Below are positions 63,630-64,000 of a stretch of 64,000 nt of DNA, piece after piece. The notes below the pieces were generated by a model that saw nothing but the letters and a program-made list of their open reading frames with translations, ran no database searches and had not been told where the DNA came from. The translations under genes were made by a program, and so were the position numbers. Where the stretch lies: assembly GCA_008015155.1 (NCBI GenBank), contig SSFA01000012.1:62001-126000 (forward strand), given 5' to 3'. The DNA comes from Thiothrix sp. (lineage in GTDB: Bacteria; Pseudomonadota; Gammaproteobacteria; Thiotrichales; Thiotrichaceae). Within the stretch, counting starts at the first letter, position 1. Each line of letters starts with the position of its first letter.

Positions 63630-64000
63630 ATGTTAGCTCAATCTTTCCTTTTAAAAGTCTCAAGCGGTTTATTACTAGGGTGTTTAGCGGGGACAGTCTT
63701 CGCAGGGACACCAAGCCCCACGCCTAGCAAACCCCCTGTGATTACTCACCACATCTATCAAGCGGGTAAAGTCCTCACTTATAGCATTGCAGGCTATCGT
63801 ATTCAGATTGAGCTACTTTCGGATAAGCAAGTACGCTGGACCTATCTTGAAGCGCCAACTGCTGAAGAAAAAGGCAAAACGGCTTTAGAAAATACGGATC
63901 AAATTTCGATTCGTGAGGATTTAATCCTGATCGCTTGGACTGAAAAATCAGGCGCCCAAGTGGTCGATGTCTTTGATTTTGCCAATAAAACCCTCTATGC
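63630..64000 (+). CDS. Secreted protein with MoaF-like repeat pattern, truncated by the window edge
   Basis: The ATG at 63630 has GGAG 5-8 bases upstream and starts MLAQSFLLKVSSGLLLGCLAGTVFAG, a signal peptide that could also be a lipoprotein type. The visible mature part (ISIREDLILIAWTEKSGAQVVDVFDFANKTLYA) resembles the MoaF-like calycin domain. The frame is open to the last base, so the gene continues beyond. The ORF track entry at 63524 is a different, unsupported frame. Confidence 0.6.
   Translation, partial: MLAQSFLLKVSSGLLLGCLAGTVFAGTPSPTPSKPPVITHHIYQAGKVLTYSIAGYRIQIELLSDKQVRWTYLEAPTAEEKGKTALENTDQISIREDLILIAWTEKSGAQVVDVFDFANKTLY

Noticed and set aside
63524-63727. Plus-strand ORF of 67 aa near the end
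   Set aside because: It overlaps in another frame the signal-peptide-bearing ORF at 63630, which has a better ribosome-binding site and stays open to the window end.
1-64000. CRISPR arrays
   Set aside because: No run of evenly spaced identical repeats was seen; the only tandem repeats are within the 115-aa gene and the iteron-like boxes.

Overview
The window reads as a chromosomal segment of a gammaproteobacterium. Supporting gene orders are hemA-prfA-prmC and TPR lipoprotein-lolB-ispE-tRNA-prs-rplY-pth-ychF, together with type IV pilus genes and outer-membrane lipoprotein sorting. The AT-leaning host sequence and gene content would fit a Thiothrix/Thiotrichales-type bacterium, but that placement is a guess from protein character, not a search result.

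Layout. 1-4.05 kb: end of a minor-pilin-like gene and a large PilY1 adhesin/tip protein. 4.05-7.25 kb (minus): prmC, prfA, hemA. 7.4-14.1 kb (plus): a TPR lipoprotein, lolB, ispE, tRNA-Gln, prs, rplY, pth, ychF. 14.135-14.211 kb: tRNA-Met, the insertion point of a roughly 21-kb integrative island (about 14.2-35.2 kb). 35.2-38.5 kb: an AEC transporter and ilvIH. 38.5-39.5 kb: a small HExxH-type protein and a CopD-like membrane protein. 39.5-54.5 kb (minus): a complete Wzx/Wzy-type exopolysaccharide cluster (dTDP-rhamnose genes, glycosyltransferases, flippase, polymerase, priming transferase, Wzc-type kinase). 54.5-64 kb: a methyltransferase, an MscS channel, hflK-hflC, a P-loop kinase-like protein, two paralogous secreted proteins flanking a broken EamA transporter, a MATE exporter, a luciferase-like oxidoreductase and a truncated secreted protein.

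The island carries a tyrosine integrase next to tRNA-Met and a degenerate copy of the tRNA 3' end at its right edge. From the right it encodes, all on the minus strand: an unknown protein, an AlpA regulator, a Toprim primase-like protein, a RecA-like RepA ATPase, several small proteins, a ProQ/FinO-type protein split by a frameshift, a type I restriction operon (hsdM, DUF1016 nuclease, hsdS, DNA-binding protein, Doc toxin, hsdR), and finally a compact seven-gene operon around an HUH rolling-circle replication protein of the phage gpA family. That last operon has overlapping start/stop codons at nearly every junction. It is preceded by a leader with a terminator, competing hairpins, a compact folded RNA and two spaced palindromes, recalling P4/P1-type immunity RNA control. 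No capsid, Zot-like or conjugation gene is visible, so the island is best viewed as a satellite-like or mobilisable element with two replication modules and a defence cargo. The HUH operon with its leader is the best candidate for something undescribed.
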